A DNA stretch of 31,807 bases from Thermoanaerobacterales bacterium (GCA_017577565.1 PKRH01000027.1:1-31807), one strand, 5' to 3'; counted from the first letter of the stretch, positions 1-7,273 are shown. Made by a program: numbers and translations. The notes: generated by a model from the letters alone, not told the origin.

Positions 1-2
1 CC

Positions 3-959
3 CCCCGCACGAGCACCCGCTACAGCCCGCCCCGCCCCCGCCTCGACGGCCTGTCGTGGCAGGCGCTGCCCAGCCCGCTGCTCCCGGTCCACCCGCGCCT
101 CGCCAACCAGGTGGCGGGGGTGGCCGAGGGCGACCCCGAGGCGGTCGCCACCCTCGTCGCCGCCGACCAGGAGCTGAGCTGGGCCGACCTCGCGACCGTC
201 GCCCGGGCCCAGTGCGAGCTCGGCGACCACGCGGCGGCCTCGGCGGCCGTCGACCGGCTCGACCCCGAGGCGCCGGAGGCGGCCGAGCACCGGGCTGTCG
301 TCGCCAACGTCCGGTCGTACCTGCGGGGCGTCGTCGCGCTGGCCGCCGGCGACGCCGCCCGGGCCGCCGGCTTCTTCGAGGAGGCCTACGCCACCGCCCC
401 CGGCGAGGCCGCCTGCGCGCTGGCGCTGGCGGTCGCGCTGGCCGCCAGCGGCGACCGGTCCCGCCTGGAGGAGGCCGCCGACCTGTTCGAGCAGGTGGCG
501 GTGGCCGACCCGTCGTGGATCCCGGCGCTCGCCGGCCTCGCCTGGGTGCTCGCCGCGCTCGGCCGGTACGGCGAGGCCGCCCGGGTGCTGACCGCCGTCC
601 CCACCACCCACCCCCTACGACCCGAGGCGCTGACCATGGCCTGCCAGATCATGCAGAGCGGCCGCTACGACACCGAGGTGGCCGCCGCCGCCGGCGAGCG
701 CGTGCGGTCGGCGTCCCCCGGTGCCCGTGAGGGGGGCGACGCCGCCCTCGCCGCGGCGCTGTACGCGGCGGCGCTCGCCGCCCTCGACCGGGGCGAGCAC
801 GTCGGCCCTCGGGTGGGCGGGGTCGAGGCGACCCGGCCCGCGCTGGCCCGGGCCGCCGAGGCCGCGCTGCTCGACCTCGCGGCCGCCACGCCCGATCCGG
901 CCCGGCGCCACGAGCTGCTCGACTCGGCGGCCCGCGTCCGGCCGTGGAGCCTGTGGTGA
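3..959 (+). CDS. PknG-like Ser/Thr protein kinase, C-terminal TPR domain (5' partial)
   Basis: The reading frame is open from the left edge, so only the C-terminal ~318 residues are present and the kinase domain lies outside the window. The visible part begins with a short linker (TSTRYSPPRP) that resembles the segment after the kinase domain in mycobacterial PknG. An Ala/Leu-rich helical region follows, typical of tetratricopeptide repeats (for example GDAARAAGFFEEAY, LAALGRYGEAARVL and AVPTTHPLRPEAL). The last residues, RRHELLDSAARVRPWSLW, match the closing helix pattern of PknG (HRY.LVD.A.KVRP), as I recall it. In PknG the TPR domain mediates dimerisation and substrate docking, for example of GarA. 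The phosphatase, vWA and FHA genes that follow in overlapping order support a phospho-signalling operon. Assignment to the PknG type is good; the substrate is unknown. Confidence 0.8.
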   Translation, partial: PRTSTRYSPPRPRLDGLSWQALPSPLLPVHPRLANQVAGVAEGDPEAVATLVAADQELSWADLATVARAQCELGDHAAASAAVDRLDPEAPEAAEHRAVVANVRSYLRGVVALAAGDAARAAGFFEEAYATAPGEAACALALAVALAASGDRSRLEEAADLFEQVAVADPSWIPALAGLAWVLAALGRYGEAARVLTAVPTTHPLRPEALTMACQIMQSGRYDTEVAAAAGERVRSASPGAREGGDAALAAALYAAALAALDRGEHVGPRVGGVEATRPALARAAEAALLDLAAATPDPARRHELLDSAARVRPWSLW

Positions 960-2011
960 ACCCGCACGAGGCCCGGCCGGGGCGTGTCGCCCCGGCGGAC
1001 GGCTCCTGCCCGGCCTGCGGCGAGCCGCTGGTGGCGGGGGCCCGGTTCTGCGAGAGCTGCGGGACGCCGACCGGCCTCCCGCCGGACGACGTGGCCGGGG
1101 CAGGCCGGCCCGACGGCCTCCCCGCCTGCGACAGGTGCGGCGGCGAGGTCGGCCCCGACGGCTACTGCACCGTCTGCGGGCACCGGGCCGAGGATCCGGT
1201 CGAGGTGCACGCGGTCGGCCCCGTCGGGTGGGCGACCCACCGCGGCTACCGCCACCACCGCAACGAGGACGCCGGGGGCGTCGTCCGCACGGCGGAGGGC
1301 TGGCCGGTGCTGGTCGTGGCCGACGGCGTCTCGGCCAGCCCCAGCCCCGACGAGGCGTCCGCCGCCGCGGTCGAGGCCGTCGTGGCGGCGCTCCGGGACC
1401 GCCCGGTCACCGGCGAGGGCGACCTCGCCGCCGCGCTGGAGGCGGCCCACGCCGCGGTCAGCGCGCTGCCGCACGACCGCGACCCCCACTGGCCGCCGGA
1501 CGACACCCACCCGGCCTGCACGATCGCCGTGGCGGTGGCGGGCCCGACGGTCCGGGTCGCCAACGTCGGCGACGCCCGGGCCTACCTGTTGGCGCCGGCC
1601 GGCGACGGGTGGCGGGCGACCCAGCTGAGCAGCGACGACAGCGTCGCCGCGGCGGCGGTGGCCCAGGGCATCGACCTCGAGGTCGCGCTCGCCCTGCCCG
1701 GCGGCCACGGCATCACCGCGTGGCTGGGGGCCGACGCCTTCGACCTCGACCCCCACCTGACCTCGGTCGACGCGCCGGCGGGCGCGCTCGTGCTCGTCTG
1801 CAGCGACGGGCTGTGGAACTACGCGCCCACCGACGAGGCGATGAGCGCCCTCGTGTCCGCAGCCCTCGGCCCGCCCGGCCGCCCCGCCGGCCCGCTGCCC
1901 GCGATCTGCGAGCTGCTCGTGCGCTGGGCCCTCGACCAGGGGGGCGCCGACAACGTCACCGTCGCCCTCGCCCCCGTGGGCGACACGTCCGAGCTGGAGG
2001 AGAACCCGTGA
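956..2011 (+). CDS. PP2C-family Ser/Thr protein phosphatase with two N-terminal zinc ribbons
   Basis: A metal-dependent phosphatase that should remove phosphate from Ser/Thr residues, very likely opposing the PknG-like kinase upstream. From a start at 956 it has 351 residues. Two zinc ribbons come first: Cys18/21/32/35 (CPAC...CESCG) and Cys58/61/71/74 (CDRC...CTVCG). The PP2C fold follows, with motifs HHRNED (~101-105), VVADGVS (~120-126), NVGDARAYL (~204), LVCSDGLWNY (~280) and GGADNVTVAL (~329), so the metal-binding Asp residues (about 105, 123, 284, 332) are all present. The start is chosen at 956 because GGAG lies six bases upstream and its GTG overlaps the TGA of the kinase gene as GTGA. 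GTG at 944 or 953 in the same frame is less well placed. The zinc ribbons are unusual additions to a PP2C and recur in the FHA protein two genes on. Confidence 0.9.
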   Translation: MNPHEARPGRVAPADGSCPACGEPLVAGARFCESCGTPTGLPPDDVAGAGRPDGLPACDRCGGEVGPDGYCTVCGHRAEDPVEVHAVGPVGWATHRGYRHHRNEDAGGVVRTAEGWPVLVVADGVSASPSPDEASAAAVEAVVAALRDRPVTGEGDLAAALEAAHAAVSALPHDRDPHWPPDDTHPACTIAVAVAGPTVRVANVGDARAYLLAPAGDGWRATQLSSDDSVAAAAVAQGIDLEVALALPGGHGITAWLGADAFDLDPHLTSVDAPAGALVLVCSDGLWNYAPTDEAMSALVSAALGPPGRPAGPLPAICELLVRWALDQGGADNVTVALAPVGDTSELEENP

Positions 2012-3369
2012 GCACCGGTCCCGCGAGCCCCTTCACCGCCGAGACGTACCAGAACGAGTACCTGGCCGCCGGGGCCGACACCGTCGACGCGGTCGTGACC
2101 GTGGAGGCCGCGGGGGACGAGCAGGCGGCGGGCGCGGCCGCGGTCCGGGGCGGCGCCGACCGGGCCGAGGTGATCATCTTCGACACCAGCGGGTCGATGG
2201 GCACGGCCCGCAAGCTGGAGGCGGCCAAGGAGGCCGCGGCGGCCGCCGTCGACAGCCTGGACGACGGCGTGTCCTTCGCCGTCATCGCCGGCGACCACCA
2301 GGCCCGGCTCGTCTGGCCCGTCGACGGGCGCAGCTTCGCCACGGCGACCCCCGCCGACCGGGAGGGCGCCAAGGCGGCGATCGCCGCCGCGCAGGCGGCG
2401 GGCGGCACCGCCATCGGCACCTGGCTCGACCTCGCCCGCACCCTCTTCGCCTCGACGACGGCCTCGGCCCGCCACGCCATCCTGCTCACCGACGGGCGCA
2501 ACGAGCACCAGCAGCCCCACGAGCTGGCCGCCGCCGTCCAGGCGTGCCGGGGGCTGTTCCAGTGCGACTGCCGGGGCGTCGGCGTCGACTGGGAGGTCGA
2601 GGAGCTGCGCGGCATCGCCACCGCGCTGCTGGGCACGGTCGACATCGTGGCCGACCCCGAGGACCTGGCCGCCGACTTCCGGGCGATGATCAGCTCCAGC
2701 CAGGCCCGGGCCCTGCCCGACGTCCGGTTGCGCCTGTGGACGCCCCAGGGGGCGGTGCTGGAGTCGCTGCGCCAGGTGGCGCCCGAGGTGCTCGACCTGA
2801 CGGGCGCCGGCACGCCGAGCGGCCCCCTGACGCAGGACTTCCTGCTCGGCGGCTGGGCGCCCGGCGAGGCCCGCGACTACCACCTGCGCATCAAGGTCCG
2901 GCCCGGGGAGGTCGGCGACGAGATGCTCGCCGGGCGGGTGAGCCTGGTGCTGGCCGACGGCACCGTGGCGACGCAGGCGCTCGTGCGGGCCGTGTGGACC
3001 GACGACGTCGCCAAGTCGACCCGCATCGACCAGCACGTCGCCCACTACACCGGCCAGGTCGAGCTGGCCGAGGCCATCCAGGAGGGCCTGCACGCCGCCA
3101 AGGCCGGCGACCACGCCACCGCCACCGTCAAGCTCGGGCGGGCCGTGCAGCTGGCCGCCGCCTCGGGCCACGACGAGACGATGAAGCTGCTGTCGAAGGT
3201 CGTCGAGATCCAGGACGCCGAGCGCGGCACCGTGCGGCTGCGGCCCCGGGCCGAGCGCTCGGCGGAGATGACGCTGGACACCCGCTCGACCCGCACCGTC
3301 CGGCTCGGGAGGAGGAGCGGTGACGGGGCGCCGGAGGGCGGGTCGCCGACGCCGCGGGAGGGGACCTGA
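2008..3369 (+). CDS. von Willebrand factor type A domain protein with Thr-rich C-terminal tail
   Basis: Predicted 453-residue cytosolic protein. A vWA domain starts near residue 53 (AEVIIFDTSGSM), with a complete MIDAS metal site: DTSGSM at 59-64, a Thr in GGTAIGTWL, and an Asp in AILLTDGR. A beta-rich middle part follows (LPDVRLRLWTPQG; ARDYHLRIKVRPGEVG), then a helical bundle of about 70 residues (ELAEAIQEGLHAAKAGDHATA). The tail carries a Thr cluster, MTLDTRSTRT at 421-430. Proteins of this layout sit beside PknG/PP2C/FHA genes in other actinobacteria, as I recall. The start is well supported: GTG at 2008 with GGAGGAG five bases upstream and a GTGA overlap with the phosphatase stop. A much longer open frame extends upstream of 2008, but it is only the high-GC shadow of the phosphatase gene. 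Role inferred: scaffold or target in the phospho-Thr pathway. Confidence 0.85.
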   Translation: MSTGPASPFTAETYQNEYLAAGADTVDAVVTVEAAGDEQAAGAAAVRGGADRAEVIIFDTSGSMGTARKLEAAKEAAAAAVDSLDDGVSFAVIAGDHQARLVWPVDGRSFATATPADREGAKAAIAAAQAAGGTAIGTWLDLARTLFASTTASARHAILLTDGRNEHQQPHELAAAVQACRGLFQCDCRGVGVDWEVEELRGIATALLGTVDIVADPEDLAADFRAMISSSQARALPDVRLRLWTPQGAVLESLRQVAPEVLDLTGAGTPSGPLTQDFLLGGWAPGEARDYHLRIKVRPGEVGDEMLAGRVSLVLADGTVATQALVRAVWTDDVAKSTRIDQHVAHYTGQVELAEAIQEGLHAAKAGDHATATVKLGRAVQLAAASGHDETMKLLSKVVEIQDAERGTVRLRPRAERSAEMTLDTRSTRTVRLGRRSGDGAPEGGSPTPREGT

Positions 3370-4073
3370 TGGCGACGTACACCTGCCCGAAGGGCCACAG
3401 CTCGGCGACCGGCGACTACTGCGACACCTGCGGCGCGCCGATCGACCCGCCGGGCGGCGCCGGCGGCGGGGCGGGCGAGGCGGCGGCGGAGGCCCCGGCG
3501 ACCGGGCCCGAGCCGGCGGCCGAGGGCGGCGACGGGGCGCCCCCGGCGCCCGCCGCCACCCCGTGCCCGGGGTGCGGCGAGCCGGTGACGGGCCGGTTCT
3601 GCGAGTCGTGCGGCTACGACGTCGAGTCGGGCACGCCGCCGGCGCCGGTGGCGGTCACGCTCCACCTGTCGGCCGACCGGTCGCACTGGGAGCGCATGGT
3701 GGGGGAGGGGGAGCCCGCCTTCCCGAGCGTCGTGCCCACCCTCAGCTTCGAGCTGACCGGCGACCGGGCCGTCCTGGGCCGGGTGCGGCCGGGCGCGACC
3801 CCGGAGGTCGACCTGCCCCTCACCGGCGCCGCCGCCGACCCCGCGGTGAGCCAGCGCCAGTGCGTCTTCGAGTGGGACGCCGAGGGCTGGGTCGTCTACG
3901 ACGCCGGCAGCTCGAACGGCACCTGGATCAACGACGCCGACCGACCGCTCGGCGACCGCGAGCGCCATCGGCTCCGGGACGGCGACCGCATCTACATGGG
4001 GGCCTGGACGTGCCTGACCGTCCGGGCCGCCGCCCCCGGGCGCGACCCGGGCCCGGGCGCGGCGGGCGGGTAG
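3369..4073 (+). CDS. Zinc-ribbon FHA domain protein
   Basis: A 234-residue protein ending in a forkhead-associated domain, the fold that binds phosphothreonine peptides. The N-terminus has a zinc-ribbon-like motif (Cys6, His10, Cys18, Cys21). A flexible Gly/Ala/Pro linker (~25-64) and a second ribbon (CPGC at 66-69, CESCG at 78-82) follow. The FHA core shows VLGRVR (~135-140), a serine at 161 in SQRQ, and the strongly conserved SSNGTW (181-186). The usual S-R-x-H motif is altered to S-Q-R-Q, so two common positions differ, although the phosphate-contacting Arg138 and Ser161 and the Asn-Gly pair remain. ATG at 3369 overlaps the vWA stop as TGATG, with a GGGAGGGG Shine-Dalgarno sequence just upstream. 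As the last gene of the operon it is the likely reader of Thr phosphorylation made by the kinase and removed by the PP2C. Confidence 0.88.
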   Translation: MATYTCPKGHSSATGDYCDTCGAPIDPPGGAGGGAGEAAAEAPATGPEPAAEGGDGAPPAPAATPCPGCGEPVTGRFCESCGYDVESGTPPAPVAVTLHLSADRSHWERMVGEGEPAFPSVVPTLSFELTGDRAVLGRVRPGATPEVDLPLTGAAADPAVSQRQCVFEWDAEGWVVYDAGSSNGTWINDADRPLGDRERHRLRDGDRIYMGAWTCLTVRAAAPGRDPGPGAAGG

Positions 4074-4086
4074 CGGCGCCGCCCTC

Positions 4087-4120
4087 GGTGCTTGTCAGCA
4101 CCCGCTGCAACCGTTAGCTT
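4087..4120 (+). promoter_or_regulatory. Candidate promoter with palindromic operator over the -35 box
   Basis: TTGTCA (4092-4097) matches five of six bases of the housekeeping -35 box. After 17 bp comes TAGCTT (4115-4120), which fits the actinobacterial TAnnnT -10 pattern. The -35 box lies inside a perfect inverted repeat, GGTGCT-TGTC-AGCACC (4087-4102), which could be a repressor site or a short hairpin ending the upstream FHA transcript. The start point would be near 4127, giving a leader of about 90 nt before the lipoprotein gene. Confidence 0.5.
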
Positions 4121-4133
4121 TCGGCCACCGCTG

Positions 4134-4188
4134 GGCACGCCATGGGGCGGCGTGCCGTGCCGCCGGCAGGGAAGGGGCCGGCGGCACG
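4134..4188 (+). promoter_or_regulatory. Structured 5' leader with two adjacent perfect hairpins
   Basis: Hairpin 1 is GGCACGCC (4134-4141), a 7-nt loop and GGCGTGCC (4149-4156). Hairpin 2 is a 12-bp perfect stem, 4156-4167 pairing with 4177-4188 (core GTGCCGCCGGC / GCCGGCGGCAC), with the purine-rich loop AGGGAAGGG. The two stems share base 4156. They lie between the predicted transcription start and the ribosome binding site of the lipoprotein gene. No U-tract follows, so a classical terminator is not obvious; a regulatory leader or an RNA stability element fits as well. Confidence 0.45.
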
Positions 4189-4216
4189 TCAGGACGCGGG
4201 CGGACAAGGGGGGAAC

Positions 4217-6025
4217 GTGGGACTCAGGGCAAGGCTGCGTCTCGGCGGCGTCGCCGCGCTGGCCGCCGTGCTGGTGGCGTGCAACTCGCTGACGGTCGAC
4301 CAGAGCGGCGTCTACACGTCGTCGCCCACCGAAACCATCACCGGCACGGTCGAGGTGGCGTCCGACGACACGCTGGAGTCGCTGACCGTCAACGGCGTCG
4401 AGGCGACGATCGACGGCACGACCTGGTCGGCGGAGGTGCCGCTCGACGGCGAGGCGATCATCAACCCGGTCCTCGTCGAGGCCCGGTACGGCTCGGGCCA
4501 GGTGATCCGGGAGCGGCGCACGGTGGTCTACGGCGACGGCGAGCACGCCGTCGTGCTGCCGGAGGGCGCCGTGCAGGACGACGCCGTGGGGCTGCGCCTG
4601 AACGAGCGGTCGTTCGGCAAGCTCGGCACGGTGGTCAAGGACCTGACCACGTTCGACCCCGGCGCCATCGCCCCGCCGGGCACCGTGTTCATGGACGAGT
4701 GCCTGACGCGGATCATCGTCTGCACGCTGCACGCCAAGGCCTCCACCGCCGGGGCGCCGACCATCGCCGACTTCGGCGTCGCGCTCGACAGCCACGAGGG
4801 CAACGTGCAGGCGGTGGTGACGCTCACCGACCTGAGCGTCCCGGTCAGGGTCGACGCCCGGGTCGCCGGCATCCCGACCAGCTGCGCCCTGGAGGTCGAC
4901 GCGGCACGCGTGACCATCGACGGCGCCTACGCCCTGGAGCCCGACCCGGCCGACCCGCACTACCTCGACGTCAACCTCGTCGGGGCCACGCCCACGGTGA
5001 CGCTCGGGAACGTCAGGGACGACTTCGTGGGCGGCATCTGCTCGATCCCGGTGATCGAGCAGATCGTCGGGCTGTTCATGCCCGACGTCGAGGACATGAT
5101 GGAGACGAGCCTGACCTCGCTGCTCGGCGACCCCGACGGGTCCGGCCCGCTCGACTCGCCGGTCGCCGACGCCGTCGAGCAGGCGCTGTCGCAGCTCAGC
5201 ATCGCCGGCGACATCGGCGGGGCCCTGGGCCTCGACCTGGAGTCGACGATCACGGCGGCCGACGAGCACACGGACGGCATCGCCCTGCGGGCCACCGCCG
5301 GCTTCTCCGCGGCCAGCGTGGCGCCCGGCGCCCCCGACCTGACCGGCTCGGTGGCCTTCCCCGGCGAGGTGCTGGCGGACCTGCCGGCCACGACGCCCGG
5401 CGGGCGGGAGTACGACGTCGCCGTCGGCGCCTCGGCGTCCGGGTTCAACCAGCTGCTCGCCGGTGAGACCGAGCTGGGCCTGCTGAACGTGGACGTCACC
5501 GAGCTGAACGGCGAGCCGCTGACCCTGCGGGGGCTGTTCGACCTCATCGGTGCCGGCGGTCTCATCACCGAGGACCACCCCGTGGTGATCTCGCTGCGGC
5601 CGGAGGTGGCGCCCTTCGTCACCACCGAGCCGGGCCCGGACGGGTCGATCGGCGAGATGCGGCTCGGCGGCTACCGGACGACGATCTCGGTCGCCGGTGA
5701 CAACCCGACGCTGCTGCTCGAGCTGGTGCTCGACTTCCGCACCGGCGTGGGCCTCGAGCTGGCCGACGACGGTCTGGCCTTCACGTTCGCCCAGCCGAGC
5801 GAGGACGACCTGGAGGCCACGATCATCGAGAACCCGCTCGGGCTGCCGCCCGCGCTGATCGAGGCGGTGTTCGCCGAGCTGGCGCCGCAGGTGTTCGGCT
5901 CGGTGAAGGACAAGCTGCCCAGCTTCCCGCTGCCGCAGTTCGCCGGCCTCGACCTGTCGCTCGTCGAGGTCAACCGGGTCGGCTCGGGCTTCGTGCTCTT
6001 CGCCGACCTGGTGCCGGCCGCCTGA
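4217..6025 (+). CDS. Secreted lipoprotein of unknown function with N-terminal Ig-like domain
   Basis: Starting at GTG 4217 the product has 602 residues. The N-terminus is a lipoprotein signal peptide: basic RARLR, hydrophobic stretch, and lipobox LVAC with the lipidated Cys at 22. This start is preferred over ATG 4142 because the latter would put 25 polar residues before the signal, and AAGGGGGG lies just before 4217. Residues ~30-115 look like a bacterial Ig-like domain (SPTETITGTVEV...LTVNGVEATIDGTTWSAEV...PVLVEARYG). The rest (~120-600) is beta-rich with amphipathic helices, for example PVIEQIVGLFMPDVEDMMETSL and SQLSIAGDIGGALGLDL. I do not recognise the family. The alternation of long strands with a helix of repeated hydrophobic heptads suggests a lipid-binding (TULIP-like) fold, but only weakly. 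It is probably monocistronic, between its own promoter and a terminator. Confidence 0.8.
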   Translation: MGLRARLRLGGVAALAAVLVACNSLTVDQSGVYTSSPTETITGTVEVASDDTLESLTVNGVEATIDGTTWSAEVPLDGEAIINPVLVEARYGSGQVIRERRTVVYGDGEHAVVLPEGAVQDDAVGLRLNERSFGKLGTVVKDLTTFDPGAIAPPGTVFMDECLTRIIVCTLHAKASTAGAPTIADFGVALDSHEGNVQAVVTLTDLSVPVRVDARVAGIPTSCALEVDAARVTIDGAYALEPDPADPHYLDVNLVGATPTVTLGNVRDDFVGGICSIPVIEQIVGLFMPDVEDMMETSLTSLLGDPDGSGPLDSPVADAVEQALSQLSIAGDIGGALGLDLESTITAADEHTDGIALRATAGFSAASVAPGAPDLTGSVAFPGEVLADLPATTPGGREYDVAVGASASGFNQLLAGETELGLLNVDVTELNGEPLTLRGLFDLIGAGGLITEDHPVVISLRPEVAPFVTTEPGPDGSIGEMRLGGYRTTISVAGDNPTLLLELVLDFRTGVGLELADDGLAFTFAQPSEDDLEATIIENPLGLPPALIEAVFAELAPQVFGSVKDKLPSFPLPQFAGLDLSLVEVNRVGSGFVLFADLVPAA

Positions 6026-6042
6026 CCGTTCCGCACGGTCAG
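6022..6042 (+). terminator. Hairpin at the lipoprotein stop codon
   Basis: CTGACCGT (6022-6029), loop TCCGC and ACGGTCAG (6035-6042) form a perfect 8-bp stem that includes the TGA stop codon. No T-run follows, as is usual in very GC-rich actinobacteria. Confidence 0.55.
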
Positions 6043-6099
6043 GGTCGGGGCCCGGCCCGTCCCCGGGTCGGGCCCCCCTCTCCGGCCCGGGCCCCGACC
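6043..6099. terminator. Long GC-rich inverted repeat between convergent genes
   Basis: GGTCGGGGCCCGG (6043-6055) and CCGGGCCCCGACC (6087-6099) are perfect 13-bp complementary arms around a 31-nt G/C-rich loop. The site lies between the convergent lipoprotein and DUF427 genes, where a terminator acting in both directions is expected. The remainder up to 6126 is further G/C blocks (CCGGCCGGGGCCCGGGCGGG). Confidence 0.55.
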
Positions 6100-6126
6100 C
6101 CGGCCGGGGCCCGGGCGGGTCGGGGG

Positions 6127-6858
6127 TCAGCCCACCCGTTCGCCGTCGACGGTGACCTCGACCCGGCGGTCGTAGAAGGCGACCAGCCCCGCGATGCGCA
6201 CGCTCTCGGGCAGCGGGGTGGGGTACGACCAGGCGACGTCCGGGACCACGTCGTCGCCGATGCGGACCGAGAAGTGCTCGGCCCGGCCCTTGTAGGGGCA
6301 GTGGCTGACGGTGCCCGAGGGCACGAGCAGGTCCATCCGCACGTCGGTGCGGGGCAGGTACCAGCGGGGCGGCAGCCCGGTCTCGAACAGGGCGTGCCCC
6401 CGGGTGCTGCGGGCCAGCTCGACCTCGCCGAGGCGCACGACGACCTCCCGGGAGGTCGGGAGGATGTCGATGCGGGTGTAGGGGCTGCGGGGGTGGGTGA
6501 AGACCTGCTCGTCCTCCTCGAACCAGGCGGTCATGGCGTCCCAGTCGAGGCGGACGTGGCCGGCGACGTCGGGGACCGGGCCGTCCTCGAACAGGAGCCC
6601 GGCCCCGGCGGCCGTCTGCGACGGGGTGCGCACGTCGACGACGGCGGCGTCGCCGCGGTCCGGGGACCGCTCCGTCCCCCCGGTGGGCACGAGCTCGGCC
6701 ACCACGTCGTCGACCGGCAGGTAGTAGGCGGGGTAGTAGGGGATCTCCCAGACCAGCAGCGGCCGCACGGTGTCGACCACCAGCTCACCGCCGAGGAAGG
6801 CCCGCACCCGCTTGGCCCCCCGCTCGACCCGGACACGCCCCCGCTGGTCGTTCGTCAT
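6127..6858 (-). CDS. DUF427 family protein, two-domain
   Basis: A 243-residue protein with two DUF427 (NTP_transf_9-like, beta-tent) units. The first spans ~10-115 (RVRAFLGGELVVDTVRPLLV, YYPAYYLPVDDV). The second spans ~130-235 and holds the family signature: VVVRLGEVELARSTRGHALFE, then PRWYLPRTDVRMDLL, CPYKGRAEHFSVRIG, and AWSYPTPLPESVRIAGLVAFY. The CPYKG and AWSYP segments are the most diagnostic. The function of the family is not established. The start is ATG at 6858 (MTNDQRGRV), with GGGGA upstream. The frame stays open further upstream but would run through the tRNA genes, so the extension is rejected. No clear promoter is visible between this gene and tRNA-Gly, so it may be transcribed from within the 216-bp gap or read through from the tRNAs. 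Confidence 0.88.
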   Translation of the reverse strand: MTNDQRGRVRVERGAKRVRAFLGGELVVDTVRPLLVWEIPYYPAYYLPVDDVVAELVPTGGTERSPDRGDAAVVDVRTPSQTAAGAGLLFEDGPVPDVAGHVRLDWDAMTAWFEEDEQVFTHPRSPYTRIDILPTSREVVVRLGEVELARSTRGHALFETGLPPRWYLPRTDVRMDLLVPSGTVSHCPYKGRAEHFSVRIGDDVVPDVAWSYPTPLPESVRIAGLVAFYDRRVEVTVDGERVG

Positions 6859-6920
6859 GCCGTCCCCAACACGACGGGCCGTGCCGCGATTCCCGCCACG
6901 GGGGCGGGCTCGTGCGTGAT

Positions 6921-7040
6921 CCGGCGTCCCTCGCGTGCGGATGCGCTGGTGCGGGCGCCAGTTCGGGGGTGGGGCAGGGCCGTGGCCGGCGTCAGCGGTT
7001 CTGGCGTCCGACGTGCGGGTGCGCGTGCGAGGGACGCCGG
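6921..7040. repeat. ~120-bp imperfect inverted repeat between tRNA-Gly and DUF427
   Basis: The 14-base arm CCGGCGTCCCTCGC (6921-6934) is matched exactly by GCGAGGGACGCCGG (7027-7040). The match continues imperfectly inwards for about 40 bases per arm and closes with GCGCCAG near 6955-6961 against CTGGCGTC at 7001-7008. The spacer is about 40 nt. The repeat fills most of the 216-bp gap 6859-7074, in which I see no credible gene. It could be a long RNA hairpin downstream of tRNA-Gly or a relic of a miniature inverted-repeat element. Confidence 0.5.
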
Positions 7041-7074
7041 TTCCGTCGGGGTCGGGTCCCCGCGGACCGCTCCG

Positions 7075-7145
7075 AGCGGGTGACGGGAATCGAACCCGCA
7101 CCGCCAGCTTGGAAGGCTGGAGCTCTGCCATTGAGCTACACCCGC
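7075..7145 (-). tRNA. tRNA-Gly (anticodon UCC)
   Basis: The minus strand gives a full cloverleaf. The acceptor GCGGGTG pairs with CACCCGC, the D arm is GCTC...GAGC, and the anticodon stem-loop is CCAGC-CTTCCAA-GCTGG with anticodon TCC. The T arm contains GGTTCGATTCC. The unpaired discriminator base is U, typical for bacterial tRNA-Gly. CCA is not encoded. It reads GGA (and probably GGG) codons. It lies 128 bp downstream of tRNA-Pro on the same strand. Confidence 0.95.
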
Positions 7146-7273
7146 GTGCCGGCCGCGCGGACGGCCGGGAGCGACAGTCTGCCGTACCGGGGCCGGGTCT
7201 GCGCCATCCCGGGCGCCCGGGGGCGGGGCCGGTCCGGGGCTGCCGACCGGGCCGCCCGCCGGGTCCCGGAGCG

